From assembly GCA_963920635.1 (NCBI GenBank), contig OY987301.1:15976501-16040500 (forward strand): DNA of 64,000 nt, read 5' to 3'. The translations under genes were made by a program, and so were the position numbers. The notes below the pieces were generated by a model that did not search any database, was not told the origin of the DNA, and worked only from the letters and a program-made list of their open reading frames with translations. This document shows, in pieces, positions 23,120-36,889 of this stretch. Every line of letters starts with the position of its first letter. Position 1 is the stretch's first letter. This stretch comes from Pseudeuparius sepicola. Its lineage: Eukaryota; Arthropoda; Insecta; Coleoptera; Anthribidae.

Positions 23120-26100
23120 CAGGTGAGTGCCAAAATCGATTTTAAAATTTCTCCTCGCATTTTGGGGTTTTATTGCTAAACACCTCTGACGTTAGTAATT
23201 TGGAAGTAGGGTATATTTGGCAACATAATATGATCAGTCTAAATTTTATGCCTATGATCCAAAACCCCACAAAGTGGACAAATAGTGATGACAGATTTCT
23301 AGCCTACTTATTATTTTATGGACAGTAGTTCATTATTTGTCCCAAGGTATGAGTCAACTTCGATGCAGTTTGCCACCTATGGTGGTGTTTACGCATCAGT
23401 GATGTCATAGGCGGTGGTTGGAACCTCTGTTTAAAAAACTAATTGCGCTTTTGCATATTGAAATAACGCCAAGGCATTTTTTATGCAAGATCTTTTTATT
23501 CCATATACATTATTATCAGCAAGAAGAGAACGTTGTCAACGTACCCTTTTACCAGGTTTTTAATTGAGGTTTTGGGTCCTTGTTTCCGCTTGGATAGACC
23601 ACTTTGATCTTTGCTCTTTGATTCCAGAAAATATGCTCTCGACCTTTTACAGTATTACAGAAAGAGGCGAGAATTTTTAAAACATTTGCAAGCCGTGATT
23701 TCAATAATGCAAAGCCTCCGTACTCCGCCATTAGCAATTCGTTATTAATTTACCATCAAGAGGTTTTCTCTGAATCAATTTAAGACGAGTCGATTGTTTT
23801 TATTCCCAGAAAATTGGCATCACACTTATTTCAGCAAATGAATAACTTATTAAAATCTTAAAAATGCCATTATGCAAACAAAGCCTTGTTCAGTTGCCAG
23901 TTATGCTATTGAAAGGTCAGTAATATTATTGGTATCTTAGGTAGTCTAATTCAGCGTACCTATGCGAGGTTTTAAAAATAGCTCGCACCCTTAGATAATT
24001 CAATAGGAATGAGGAAATCATGTTGAAGCCAGGGGAAATCATGGTCGTTTAGGAGGAAATCGAAGGGTAAAAATGCGCTGTTGCCTTGCTTGCGAAATAA
24101 TTGCGGTTTAACATTTTTGTATACATTTGAGGAGTACTTACATTATAAAGCCTCAAAGGATAACTACTGACTACCCCATTTTTGTGGTTATTGTGATCAA
24201 TCTTAGTTTTGAGCTATTTTCTCATATTATCAATATTTTTAGGGTGGATAGGAAGGGAGCGGATAAAATAAATATTATAGTACCTACTTAAGTTCTTTTG
24301 TAGAGTACATACACAACCATCAGCCATCAACGGCTAGCAAGAAAAAAATCAATTTATTATAGAAAGAAAAAGGCAAAGAATCCCAATGCAAAAGGGCTAT
24401 CGATAATATTATTAACGAGAAAGTAATGAAACAAATTATAGGTAGGGGAAAGTAAACAATACCTAAAAAAATAATAGGAGAAAATAAACCGCAATTTTCT
24501 TCTACTAGCCACAATGCAAATTGCCTCGCTCGATTAACTTGAGGCACAAGTAAAAGATGACAAAGATTTATTGATTGTGTTTAAATAAAAAGTAAAATAA
24601 TAATTATAATGTTGACAATTAATTTATTTAAGTTCTCCTCCAATGATAAATATAGGAAACAAAAAGTGAAACTAAGATTCTAAGATTGAAACCTGCAGAA
24701 GCTAAATATATTAGATTATATTTTAAGAAAAGTGTCTCCCTTGAAACCAAAATCGATGGGTGTGAGCGATTTCTCAAGGTGTAGACATTTTCACCTGGGA
24801 CCTACTGTATATCTACCCGTATCTACCGTGAATTTGTTTGTTTTAACTAAACCCTAAAACTACATCACCTTTTATAAAACACATGCTTAGTGGATATACC
24901 TAAGTAACATTATCATGGTCTACTACACCCTTTCTACCCTTCAGGTCCTCATTACCCTTAATTACAGATACCTTTCAAAACGAGGAAAAACAAGTGAAAA
25001 GCTTTTACTGTTTACGTGTACCTACATAATGTATTTTGATAAATAATGAGAAAACCAATGGCTGAAAATTGCAGCTTTGAACAAAAGGTTGCCTCCGCAG
25101 TAAATCTTTATATTATTAGTTAGATAATAGAATTTGATAGTGTCGATGTGCGGGAGAGTGAACATACTCTGCTTTCTTTTCTAGAATTTATATCCAGGTC
25201 TTGTGTCTTTTCCGTAATTCTCGCTTTGGGTTTTCGTGGGATTTTAGCAGAAGTAGTATATTAAAAAAGTTGTTATCTTTGATTAAATCCACCCACCATG
25301 ATGGGTGGGAAACCCAGGAATGAATACGATTTAATTTTTTCCGAGCTTCAACGCTTCTGGGTAATCAGTAACGTCCCTCCCCTAATTACCAAGATAAAAC
25401 TTTTTTTGTACAATCTTCCAGATCTGTAGGCAATGCCGGAGGGATACATTGAAAACAACTTCAATTATCTTTTGTTTTTGTTGGCGATTTAATTTTTTAT
25501 CGTTTCCAAATTTAAAATAATCTCACGAAGGGAGCAATTTGTATGTGGATTAGGTACGTATTTCACGAAATACCTATTACCTACCTACAACATTCATTTT
25601 GAATTATATTTTTGAAACAATGGGGAGATTAGCCTCTATTTTATACCTTAGGAATTAGCTTTTTCAAACTGGTTAATTGTAGCTTGCGCACTGGAAACTA
25701 GCCCACTTTTCCACTTTTTGAAGCCGGCACATTTATATTTTGTGACCGGCACTATAAAATATTACAACCTTGTCTATAATAGATTGTCAAGAATTACATT
25801 GTACTTACCTACCAGACTTTTGTTGCTTAGCTAAGTGTTCTATGGGTTTGTGTACCTATACTATGGAACCGAATTAAAATTCCTAGGGGAACAAATTGCT
25901 TGTCAAACTGTAGTTACCCAATAATTCATCCGAGGGATGCCACAAATCCCAAGACGTCACCAAAAGCGTTAGTCTCTCGCTACGGTGCGGCAAAACGTGC
26001 TATTAATTCAACCGGGATTCGGAGCTTGCTCTGCTTTGTGGGGCCGTTAAATTTTATCAAGTCCCTTTGTACACATCGGATAGTTTCTCGTTTCTCTAGT

Positions 26101-29060
26101 TTAAAGGACCAGAGCGGCGTAGTTCGGCTTAGAAATAACACGTGGAGGGACTTGTAATTGGAAATTGGCCGGCCATGGCAATTTCAGGGTAGGAACACAA
26201 CTGTTATTGCCATTAACTGAATGTTTCGGGAGAATACTGATTCCTACGATAATAAGAATTTAGAATAGATTTCAGCAACTTCATTTCCTCATCAGTTTAA
26301 ATTTCAAATGTGTATCGTTGCATAACGAACAGTGTCGGCATCTGAAATATTTGATATTGTGCTATGCTTTGATGCTTTTAAACACGTATTTTTGATACAG
26401 TCGAAATTAGCACTGTTTTCGCATCACATTCCTGTATATAGCATAACCTTGAAAATCCACGTGCTTCATAAATCTCGAATTGTGCAAAATTTGAAGCCAT
26501 GGGGTAGATTCAACCCAAAGTTAATACAAATAACTCGAACACCTTCTCATTTCCAATTATTGGTTCTTCCAACTCCACAAAGCTCTGGTAAATACGGCGA
26601 GCACTGCCTCTTTATATAAATTTAAATTTAATTGATGTGTGCGAATTTGTTAAATTATTGTTAATAATTATTTTGTATTACTTACCTATTCTATCTAAAG
26701 GCCCCTAACTGCAGTCACTTGGTTTTATGTTTCGTGCTTTTAAATTACTTGCTTTTAAACGGTTATACGGATGTATTTTGAACGTTCGAAATGAATACTT
26801 ACTCTCTTTGAAAATTGTTTCTGTGGTTAAATCATCAACGCGAAGAGGTTTAATCTACCCCTCCACTAGGGTAGATACAACCAAATGCAACTGTTTTTTT
26901 AATCATGCTAAACAATAACTTTTGTTTTAAAACTTAGTTTTACTTAATTTTTAGATGTAAAATATCTTAAAATATATACAAATGTCAAAAAACTACAATG
27001 TTTTAACTTAGTGTTTGAAACAAAAATAAAATTTTGATTCATCCCCAGTCTCCTCTTCCGATAGAAGAGTCTTCTTATAAATAATAGATATTCATCTCTG
27101 TTACTCACGAGAAAGTGATTGTCCGAAAATTTGTACAAAATGTTAATTCCCTTTTAACGCTGAATCCACTGGTGTACTGAAATTCTTTTACCTCCTCAAG
27201 CTTTTTTCCTCTTTAAAAAATTTACGTATTTTAAATACCTTACGTGGACAACAATTTCGGCCACCCTATACATCTATACGCTAGCCAAGTTCTTGATTAA
27301 AACAAAGGAAGAACTAGATTTTCTAAACAAGGTACAAAATCAGCTCATTAAGCTGGTAGGTGTATTTGTTTTTGTCTGCTTGTTTTCCAGTATGAACGGA
27401 AATATATTGCTGGTTTGCCGGTACGCTGGCGGGGCGAAAACAGCAAAAACAACTATTTAATGACGTAGGCAGATAATTAGATTCAAACGAACCTACAATA
27501 ATTAAGTGCAGCCCTCTCAAAACATTGCAATTAGCGAGGTGATTTCTGGCTTTACAGATATCATTATATTAAAGTTCTCTTTTACATTACAAGTTAGTTG
27601 CGTTGGGAAAAATCAGAAACAGCAAACACCCTTTGTGGCGTTTAAACGAAAAGACAATACCAAATAAATGAACAAATAATGTAGAATAAACCTTGAAGAT
27701 TCACAAGAGATGTTCGCTACGCTACCTCCTTGAGCATATTTTACGAGCACAATAGGGCAGCCAGTTTTTAGACAGTGGAGACGGGCTGGGTCAACAGTAT
27801 AACAAACTGTAAAACAATATACGCCACTTGTTTTGTTTAACGTGGCGATACTCGTACTATAAAGCCAAAAACAAGTAAAGCTAGGTCTTCCTAGATGCAC
27901 ACTGTTTATTCTACAAGGAGTTAATCACATAACAGTTTATACATTTTACTCCTCTACTATATTCTTACTTGATCAACAAATTTAAACTTACACACACTTG
28001 TGGTGCAACGTAGTATCCCTAAGTACAGTACAGTAACTTAAGCAAAAATGCAATGCGTGTACACGCGCAGTTCACATGACCTTCGTAATAATAAATCACA
28101 GCGTGCGCAAAAAGTAATCACTACGCCCGCAATAATACCGTCGATGGAGGAATCCTCAGTCAACGATAATACTAACAACGTACGCGATAAAAAGTGGCAA
28201 CCGTTGTGGCAACAGCGTACGCTCTCAATTTAGATGATAAAAAGTAAGAGTAAAATAAGGTAGGACTTAGCTATCGTTCAATCTTCCATACCACGACGTC
28301 CCTGAGTATTGTTAATAATCCCTCAGGACGGTCAGATGGTAACACACGACATTTCGAAAAAGATATACTCATGTAGGTCGTAGGTCTGAGCTGTTGGTGT
28401 CCACAGTCCAGAAAGAGAGAAAAAATAATCCACTGGAAAAACCCTGAAATAAAAATGTTCTATGGCAATTTCATGGCGTTTAAACAGAAATTTATTTTCT
28501 GTGGACATCCCCTTTTCCCAGCCTTTTCCTGTATTTAATAATGCTCTTATATTGCACTCCATTTTATTCACATGATCGTAGAAAAATAATTAGTGTGCCC
28601 TCTCTGGTTTCACTATGCACCAAATACCAAATAGTTATATTCTGTATAGGAATAACATTCAAAGATTGGAAATTCTCAATTTCGTATTCGTGTATTAGTG
28701 GTGCGTTTTCAATTTTAGGTTTTCTCTTTGGCCGAGAGGAATTTTTAATAAGAGATTCTGAAAATATATTCGGGTGTGCCTGTGGGAGATATTAAATTTC
28801 GTTGTCAGCCGGATTTACACTACCGCATGAGTGCGAGAAAATCCTCCGAGGAAAACGAGATATATTTAATTACGTTTCTAGAATTTTAAGAGTTTAAAGT
28901 ATAAATGAACTCACATGGGACACAGTGATATACGGGGCGCGATCTATTTCATAGCATTTACCACGCTCTGCTACTGATAAAAATAGCAAATTTATCAGCA
29001 GAAATTACCCGTATAAAATTCAAAGGTTTTTATGCGGTCGACGTTGACCTAGTCAAGGAG
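23120..29060. other. Long stretch without a recognised gene
   Basis: AT-rich, with an uneven patch at 25900-26160 that is more GC-rich and has an 85-codon frame of unknown meaning. A dispersed repeat piece with GGCGTTTAAACAGAAA lies near 28470. No RNA gene or exon could be supported. Confidence 0.45.
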
Positions 29061-29065
29061 GCAGC

Positions 29066-29384
29066 CAATAAGAAATCGAGCGTAGCGATTTGATTGGTCG
29101 GCATTTCGGAGATCCATCGAGCAGGTGTCGACGTGGGCCAGTTAGGCCAGTATAACCAGTGCCGTGCACGGAAATAAGGATTGCGCTTTATTTTATGGAT
29201 TTTGGTTTTGTGTATAGAATTTTGTGTGGTGTTGTTTTGTGTGTAACAAAATTATTGGCATGCTTTGGTTTGAATTATTTCAAAATTTATTTTATCATTT
29301 TTAGAGTATTTAAATAAAATTTGTAAGGGGCTCAGTCTTGTTTTACAAAGCAAACGCCGCCTAAGCGTTTTTATGCTGTTCCAA
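29066..29384 (+). promoter_or_regulatory. Promoter-like segment with possible first exon
   Basis: Two opposed CCAAT boxes form a dyad at about 29066-29100 (CCAATAAGAAATCG with CGATTTGATTGG). Downstream, TATTTAAATA (29307-29316) lies about 27 bases before a TCAGTC initiator (A at 29334). The following 50 bases contain an ATG (29373) and end at CCAA/GTGAGT, a strong donor at 29385. The spacing suits a transcription start, but no downstream exon was found. Confidence 0.25.
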
Positions 29385-30339
29385 GTGAGTTCATTTACAC
29401 CATACCTCTGAAGCTAATTTCATTAAAATGTAATTTATTCTCGCTCAACGTTTATCGTTAATCTCTCATTAGAAGTATTGTTTTTTTTTGGCGACTTAAG
29501 AAATCAAAAAGTATTAAGAGAGAAAGGTGTGATTTTAGTAGGGAAATGTGCCTGATTTTTTTATTAACTTTCGGTTTCAAGGCCGAAGCTCGATGCGGTG
29601 AAGTTTTGGGCAATTTTTTTGAAAAACGAAAAAGAATTGTTATTCATTTTTCTGACTGATAGTTTTCTTTCTGGTCTCGTTCGAAATCAAAATAATGATG
29701 CTTCACGTTCCAATTAGACCACACTTTTAACTTGGCTTTAGGCTTTATGTGTGTATAATAACACCATTTGCTAATTTTGTTAAGAGTAGTTATGGCCCTA
29801 AGAACAGTGAACCCCTTTTCCCTTTTATGAGTGCTAAGTGCGCGACACGTGTATGCCTATTAAGTCTGCAATTTATTGGATAAATGCTTTGGTCCTTTGT
29901 TAGTTAGTCCTATCTGATCTGTAACACTAATCGCTGGCCTGTAACTGTCAGAATAAATTGTTCTCTCAAAAAAATATTTTTTAATTTGTTTAAAACGGTT
30001 TAAATGTTCTGAAATATCCGTGGGTGAATGTATTTCTGTGTGCGTTCCATGAATAACTTTCGAATGGGTTCAGATAGGTATTTACTTAGGTACAAATTTG
30101 GTTTATGCATAAGCTTATAATGAGTCAGAAACAGCAGCATGTTGTCTTGCCTCAGGATGAAATGGAAAACAGTTTCGTAAAGTTTTTTATTTATTCCGAC
30201 ATGCGTGAAAAAATTTCGCACGAGATGAAGCTAGTAAAAAATCTATATACAGGGTGGTTCACTTTTAAGGGATCAAAGTGTAACAAGTGTTAAATCTTCA
30301 AAAAATAACCACACTTTCTAGTATAAATATATATTTTTA

Positions 30340-30828
30340 AAGGCCGCTTTACAGCTGGCAATTTTTGTTGCCAGCAATAAAAATTGCCACAATCTTTGTT
30401 GCATGCAATTTTTATTGCCAAAACGAAATTGTTTTACAGCCAGCAATTTATGAGCGCAACTTGTCTTGCAAGGAAGTGTTGCCAACATATCTAATTGTAG
30501 GAGACAAATTTATTCTGACAGCAGAGCAGAGTATGTGTGCATTTAAAACAACAAAGAAAAAAGTTTATTAATCAAATCAAAACAAACACGCTGGCACACA
30601 GGTTCATATAAAGTTCACCACCATTTGCCAATTCCACGCTCCTAGGGATTTTATGAAATCATTGGTAATTGATTTATACCCAAAAAAATCCCTAGAATTA
30701 CGTTGCAATTGCAATAAAAATGGCGCATGCGGCATTTTTGTTGCCGAAAGAAAAATTGCAAACAGCTGATCAAGAATGACATTGTGCGCATGCGCGCAAT
30801 AAAAATTGCCAGCTGTAAAATGGCCTCA
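30340..30828. mobile_element. MITE with TTTACAGCTGGCAATTTTT ends
   Basis: TTTACAGCTGGCAATTTTT near the left end is matched by AAAAATTGCCAGCTGTAAA at the right, flanked by GGCC on both sides. The interior has many subterminal variants of GGCAATTTTTATTGCC in both orientations. It interrupts the left arm of the large foldback. Exact ends are uncertain because AT-rich TATAAA-like sequence extends on both sides. Confidence 0.7.
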
Positions 30829-30902
30829 AGGCTTTATAAAAAAGTTACAGGGTGTTAAAATTTTAAAAAATATGTTTACTTTATTGAATATTTACCAAAC
30901 TA

Positions 30903-31340
30903 CACTCTATTAAAACTAAATGCAAGTGGCGCTTAAACATTTACACGAAGCACGAAGCACGTGAACAATTCTGAGAGCTAATACGAGGCAGGACCGTATT
31001 AAGGACGATGTCTATGAATTTTTATAATATAAAATATTAAAATAATATGCCCCAGTATTACGAACTTTAAAAACAAAACTTTTATGGCACACCTAGTCAT
31101 TCACTTACCTGCAAATTTCTTCTGTTAACACAAATAGTAGCTCCAACAACTAATAAACAGCGAAAGAATTATATCGGAAAAAAATGAAGGTCTACTTGCA
31201 ACTCAATACACCTCTGTTAAGAAACACCGACTCGCTGCACTCGCCCGCCGGGCCAGACTTTATTGCCGGCTAGCCAATAGCAAGCCGATCACTTGCAACA
31301 ACTTGTGTTTATGTTTCACTTGCGTTTAGTTTGAATAGAG
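30903..31340. mobile_element. MITE-like repeat, copy 2 (CTCTATTCAAAC ends)
   Basis: Second copy of the repeat at 11168-11632. The left end CTCTATTAAAACTAAATGCA pairs with the right end TGCGTTTAGTTTGAATAGAG. Inserted in the left arm of the foldback at 30244-32207, so it is younger than that element. It is shorter than copy 1 because AT-rich and other segments are missing. Confidence 0.75.
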
Positions 31341-32656
31341 TATAGTTGAGATATTTAAGTCAAATTTGGTACACGTTAGAACGTGTTAATATCAAACAGC
31401 TTGAACGACCAGTGGCGGAGAAGAGGGTAATTAGTAGTTTTTAGAAAAAAAATGATCACCTTGTATAGTAATAAAATGTGATGATTTGTTTATCTAGATT
31501 TTATAATTGCATACAAAAATGTCCTCTTGACAATTTTTCGGATGTATCCTGGTTTCGTGGCAAATTTGATTTTTTTGTTTTATTTCGGGATATTCTTAAA
31601 AAATTAACTAAAAAATGTTCTCGATAGTAAGACTCAAAGTATAAAAAAATGTGTTTCTTATTACTTTAAATAAAGTAACTTTTTCCAATAAACAATGTTT
31701 TAGACCCTGTATCTTTAAAAGTATAGCCTTACATAGGCAAGTTTATTGGAAAAAGTTACTTTACTTAAAATAAGAAACACATTTTTTCTACTTTGAATCT
31801 TACTTATAAAGCCCATTTTTTAGCTAATTTTTCAGAAATACCCTGAAATAGGTAATACAAAATATCAAATTTGCAGTTAAACCGTAACACATACGAAAAA
31901 ATACCAAGAGGACAATTTTGTTTACAATTAAAATCTACATAAAAAATAATTGTACAGATTACCCACTTCTCTGTTCACGGTGTTTGACATTGACAGGTTT
32001 TATGCTAACCCATGACATTATAACGTGTACCAAATTTGACTTAGATATATCAACCATAGTTCGGTAAATATTCAATAGAGTCCGCATATTTTTTAAAACT
32101 ACAACACCCTGTAACTTCGAGAAAGTGCAGTAATTTTTTGAAGATCTATCACCAGTTACAGTTTGGTCCGAGTTTGGTCCCTTAAAAGTGAATCCTTCCT
32201 GTATATGCCAGTTGACGCTATATAAATTTACACATTTGAATATGGAGAACTGGGGCCCCAATACATAAACTGCCCGCGGCTTGCCATATTAAGGCTCTTG
32301 ACTGCCCTGGTTGCGAAGTTACGACTGAACAGTCAAACTAATTTCCATTTCTTTCATGGCCTTAATAATTTCCAAGTTTTCTCGAACGTTGCCATATTTA
32401 TTCATTTTAAAAATTATTATCATTAACTACCATAATTTTCTTGTTTCAACCTCTTAAGAAGATCCTATTTAAGCAGCTTCCATTTTGCTTGAAAACTTTT
32501 TGTCTAAATTTGGAAACCAAAAATTTTGATTCTACATCCTTCTGTACAAAAATGTCTCTCAAACTTCACCTTTATCAAACTCTAACGTTTATGCATTTTC
32601 GGACCCATGTTTACAATAAACTCTTTGTTCAAATTACATTTTCTACCTGTTATAAG

Positions 32657-33256
32657 TAAAGGGCGGAATATATGCATTTAATTTCAATCGAAATATGCGC
32701 ATATATATCCATCATTTTTATTTAAAATATGCATTAATATGCATTTATTTAGCCAACTATGCAATAATATGCATTTATTTTACATGTAAAAATTCCTTAA
32801 AAAACACCAAAACTGCTTTTAGAGAAAAGGTTTATTTTAAGAAAAATGAAAGGAAAACAAATACGTAAAACACCTCGTAAAATACCTATATTAAAGCAGA
32901 ATTATAAAAACATTTTAATTTGAAATTGTATAGAAGGAATTTATTATTAAATACTTATTAAAAAATCTTTGCCTTCTGTCGGTAAAAATATGTTTATATA
33001 TAGAAAAGCTTCTCTCAACATCTACCCATGTAATATGACAATTAAAGATTTGAACCCTTCACTCTTTTCTACAATAGCATCTAATTTGGGCTCTCATAAT
33101 CTTGGTTATATCTTATATCTATAAATAAGTATAGGAAAAACATGCAAATATGCACAAAAATATAGTTTTTCCATAAATATATGCAATGTTTTGAAAAATT
33201 GACTAAAATATGCAAAAAATTCATATATATGCAATTTGCATATATTCCGCCCTTTA
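32657..33256. mobile_element. hAT-like MITE, 600 bp, 8-bp TSD, ATATGCA-rich ends
   Basis: Begins TAAAGGGCGGAATATATGCA and ends TGCATATATTCCGCCCTTTA, an exact 20-bp terminal inverted repeat. It is flanked by GTTATAAG at both 32649-32656 and 33257-33264. Many ATATGCA/TGCATAT motifs crowd both subterminal regions, which fits transposase-binding sites. No frame was seen, so the element is non-autonomous. Confidence 0.88.
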
Positions 33257-33264
33257 GTTATAAG

Positions 33265-35408
33265 TATTACATTGGCGCCATAATTTAGAAACACCCTATG
33301 TATACAAATAACAAGTTATATTAGAAAAGTAGAGAAAGAGGACGTCTTTATGGCGACAAAACAATATGAAATTCATTACCACCCTAAAGATTTGATCAAG
33401 TTTATTCATGGTAAATGGATTATCCTAATTTACGTTCCTAATTTAAATTGTATTTTTGCATTTAACCAGCTAATAACATTGTAAAATGCAAATAAATTAA
33501 GAGGTAATTAATTTTAATCCATGAAAGAGTGGAAAATTTACCTAGTTTATTATTTACAGCAATTTGTTCAAGAAAGGGAGAAATTACATTATGTGCCTAA
33601 AATGAAAAATTAAACTTTAGAGAATTAATTAGGTATTTAATTATTGTTTTTTTTTTGTGAAAATGATACTCTATTCTTAATCCAAGTTCTGCCTAGACTA
33701 AACTCTAATACTACCAACTTGTTTTGGGCACTAATGTCAAGATTCGTGGTACAATTCCTGACACAAAAAAAAAACAAAAAATGTTATTACTTTAAATATG
33801 GCAGCTATTGCCATTTCAAGTAGGTTAAGAGCATTACCAATATCCATTGACCATTAGGTATAGTTTGGGAAACAACGAACAGCTATATATTATAGTCATA
33901 CACGAGACTGCAATAGCATAAACCGTGGTAATAGGCCATTAAAAATAAATATTAGTATACATTAGTTATTTACAGCCAAGTACAGCTAAAGTAAAATATG
34001 TAAAAAGTAAATGTCTCAATAATATATATATATGATTATTTAGTACCTACTTTTTCTCTCTTCGAATGTTTATTGTTAAGTTCCCGCATTGTAATCAAAA
34101 TAACGATATTAAATTCAAACTTTTAAAGTAAATTCTTATATTAAAAATATTATCTACAATAGGGACGTCGGAAGTTTCTTTGTGGCACAAACAGATCTAT
34201 TTAATTTGTAATTGGGTTTTTCGCTACCGGAACCTCAAACAAACTGATTAAAAGACAAAATTTTCAAGTTGCCAGGAAAAACCACGATTTTGGTTAGAGT
34301 GAACTCATCTATTGCTTCCTGACTATACCTAATTGTTAGGATGAAGCTTTTAATCATTTTCGAAAGGGAAATCTTTAGGATTCAGGTAAAAAGAGTAAAG
34401 TTCTAATGTCTAGTATTTTCGATTTTGTACTTCTTTGTGCCACCCTGTACGTTTGACTTAAGGTTTTTTAACACGTATCGTATTTTTCCGGTAAGCAAAA
34501 CTTGTGATCAAGAATGACATAAACTCGATAAACCCCATCCGAGGGCATACTGGATATAGGTCATATTTGTATAAAATTTGCATTTTATTTGTATAAAATA
34601 AAGTGTAGTTCTTTTCCTGACCTGGTAGAATGTCTTTGCCAAGAACATCGTGGCCTGACTCTGTTTCTATAGGCACATCACAAAAAATGAAGCTCGAAAC
34701 AGCTTCAAGAAAATTAAATTACCTGACTGATTCGGTTTCGAGGAGAGAATTTGGCAACCCCTTTAATTAGTTTTGCTTAATTTTTTGTCGGGAAGTGGCT
34801 TTAATTAGGAATTTTGAAAGTAGAAAGTTTCGAGGGAAGTCAATTAGGTATAACCGATTTTCGTACAAGAGCTACTCTTATCAGTGTCGCCGTTTGCCAT
34901 ACTGATTCCAAATTGATTTATCGATTTTCCAACTAACGACGAATATCACTTGAAATTCGAATAAAATATCGCTATGGAGTTACGCATATTTACAGAAAAG
35001 GGTTTCTGACAAAAATGCCAGATCTTCCAAACGAAGGGAATCTGAATTAAAAGGTTCTGTATCTAAATAGTGATATTTACTGACGGCAACATCTCGAAAT
35101 TTTCGAAAAAAGTATCAACTCTCACTCACCCACGCAACAGTCATTTTTATTAAATAATAACTAAGGATGTTCTAAACCACTTAAATAATGACCCAGCATT
35201 ATACTTTCCAAAGTGAGGCTTATTCTTTCCTCATTCTAATGGTATCAGTGATGCCAAGTATGTCATTTTATTGGAGAATCTATGAAAATAACAGGTACTT
35301 TGATTGTTAGTAAAAATTAATAATGGTTTCCATGATTTCCAAAAATTATACTTGACAATGTTGTGTCTACAAGTGCAGAATATGACAACTGTCAAATTAA
35401 TAGTATAT
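33265..35408. other. No gene seen
   Basis: AT-rich. Includes a short TATATATATA run at about 34022-34032 and a solo CCACCCTGTAC end at about 34440. No supported exon or RNA. Confidence 0.5.
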
Positions 35409-35760
35409 TATACACTTAGGTTGAGAAGTGAGCCATTATATACCGAGCTAGGTAAATAATGGCCTTCTCAACCGAAGTGTATATAGAATTTTTTTTACTA
35501 CTAACATTGAAATATTGCCATATTTTAGTTTATTTTAGTCATTTCTCGCTTTTTTCAAATACTTCGAAATATCAGTAGCCTGGGAGTTCAGTTGTCAAGC
35601 TGATAAAATGACACTAATCTTTAAATGTCATATAGAAAATTTTTCATTATTTACCTGGGTATTTTTTTATTATCATTATTTACCTAGGGTGAGAAATATT
35701 ACTTCTCATTAGAGGAATGAGGTAAATAATGGTGATTTCTCAGGTTAGTAGTAAAAAAAG
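35409..35760. repeat. Two adjacent foldbacks sharing an AGGTAAATAATGG motif
   Basis: First foldback: TATACACTTAGGTTGAGAAG (35409) pairs with CTTCTCAACCGAAGTGTATA (to about 35484). Second: TTTTTTTTACTACTAAC (about 35490) pairs with GTTAGTAGTAAAAAAAG (to 35760). The motif AGGTAAATAATGG occurs twice direct and twice inverted (CATTATTTACCT) across both. Confidence 0.65.
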
Positions 35761-36889
35761 AAATTTATTTTATAGTTGAAATTGATTTCCAGCAATTATT
35801 TACACGAATTTAAGTAATAAGTATGGTAAGTCAGTACCGATTTTGAATTTGTCGCTATTGCACCTTGTTACCAGGTTCCTCAATCCATTTGTAATATGTC
35901 GTATACTTGAACTTTCTATCCTTGCGAATGTATCTACCCAAAGAACTTTCACAGATTTCGGGATAGACTAATAAGATTAGGTCTAGTAGTTGTAATCATG
36001 TAGTTTTTCTCGGTGTTCATTATAAAATGTTTGTAGTAATATTTCTCTCCCAAGGTACCTCACACACTTAAAATAAACTTGTAGTCGTAGATAAAAACTC
36101 TTTAAAAAAAGACCTGACTGAAGCTACCTGCTTAATAATTCAAAATTTACGAAATACGATTTTTGTTTTGAACCACTTACTTATACGTAATGCCCACGTA
36201 ATGGGAATTGTAGGATTACTAAAGGTGATACAGAAAAAATCTGGTTGCAATTATTGGGACTACTAGCGGCAGCCTCATTACCTTTAATTGACACATTAGA
36301 AAACTTAAAAATTGTGAATTATGATGGAAAATATTTTGCCTCCTTTAGGATCTATGGCACTGACATGTCACATAAAACCTGATGGCAGTTGGAGACTGAC
36401 ATATAACATAACCTTGTACCAGCCCCCTTGTGGTCTCCTTGGAGTATACAGAAAACAAACTTCCACTCATGGTTTCACTTTTCCTATATGACATTGTGAC
36501 TGTGACATGCTGGATCCCCTTATTTTAAGGAGTGCCTGGTTTTAAGCAACGAGTTTTAATAAAATAAATCAAGCTATAGGTTGATTGTTTGTCAAAAAAT
36601 TCACTTAAACTTGAAACTTATTTGTACGTTAGAAATCATTATTTGTTATTTGTAATATCTTCGTAGAAAAAATCTTGAGACAAAAGTTTTTAGTTTTGAG
36701 TACCACACCTATTTTCTTAATTGATCAGGAGTGTGTCTTTCTTTTCAAATCGTAGCCCTTCCCTGTGTATTAACCCATGAGCCGCCACTGGTCTATACAT
36801 AATTCGTCATGAAAAAAACAACCGTGGGTTGGTCTGCAAACCTACGGTGTTATGTAAATGAGGAACAGAGTTAGGTTTATCCATTAGAC

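Larger units (their letters stand above)
30244..32207. mobile_element. Large ACAGGGTG foldback element with two nested insertions
   Basis: The ends read TATATACAGGGTGGTTCACTT and AAGTGAATCCTTCCTGTATA. The arms pair over hundreds of bases once the insertions are removed: CTTCAAAAAATAACCACACT on the left with its partner near 32130, AGTTACAGGGTGTT (30843) with AACACCCTGTAACT (32102), and AAGTCAAATTTGGTACACGTT (31360) with its partner at about 32035. The palindrome centre is near 31715. Insertions at about 30340-30828 and 30903-31340 split the left arm only. Confidence 0.75.

Noticed and set aside
25900..26157. 85-codon frame in a GC-richer patch
   Set aside because: No ATG at its start, no recognised motif, and no clear splice sites.
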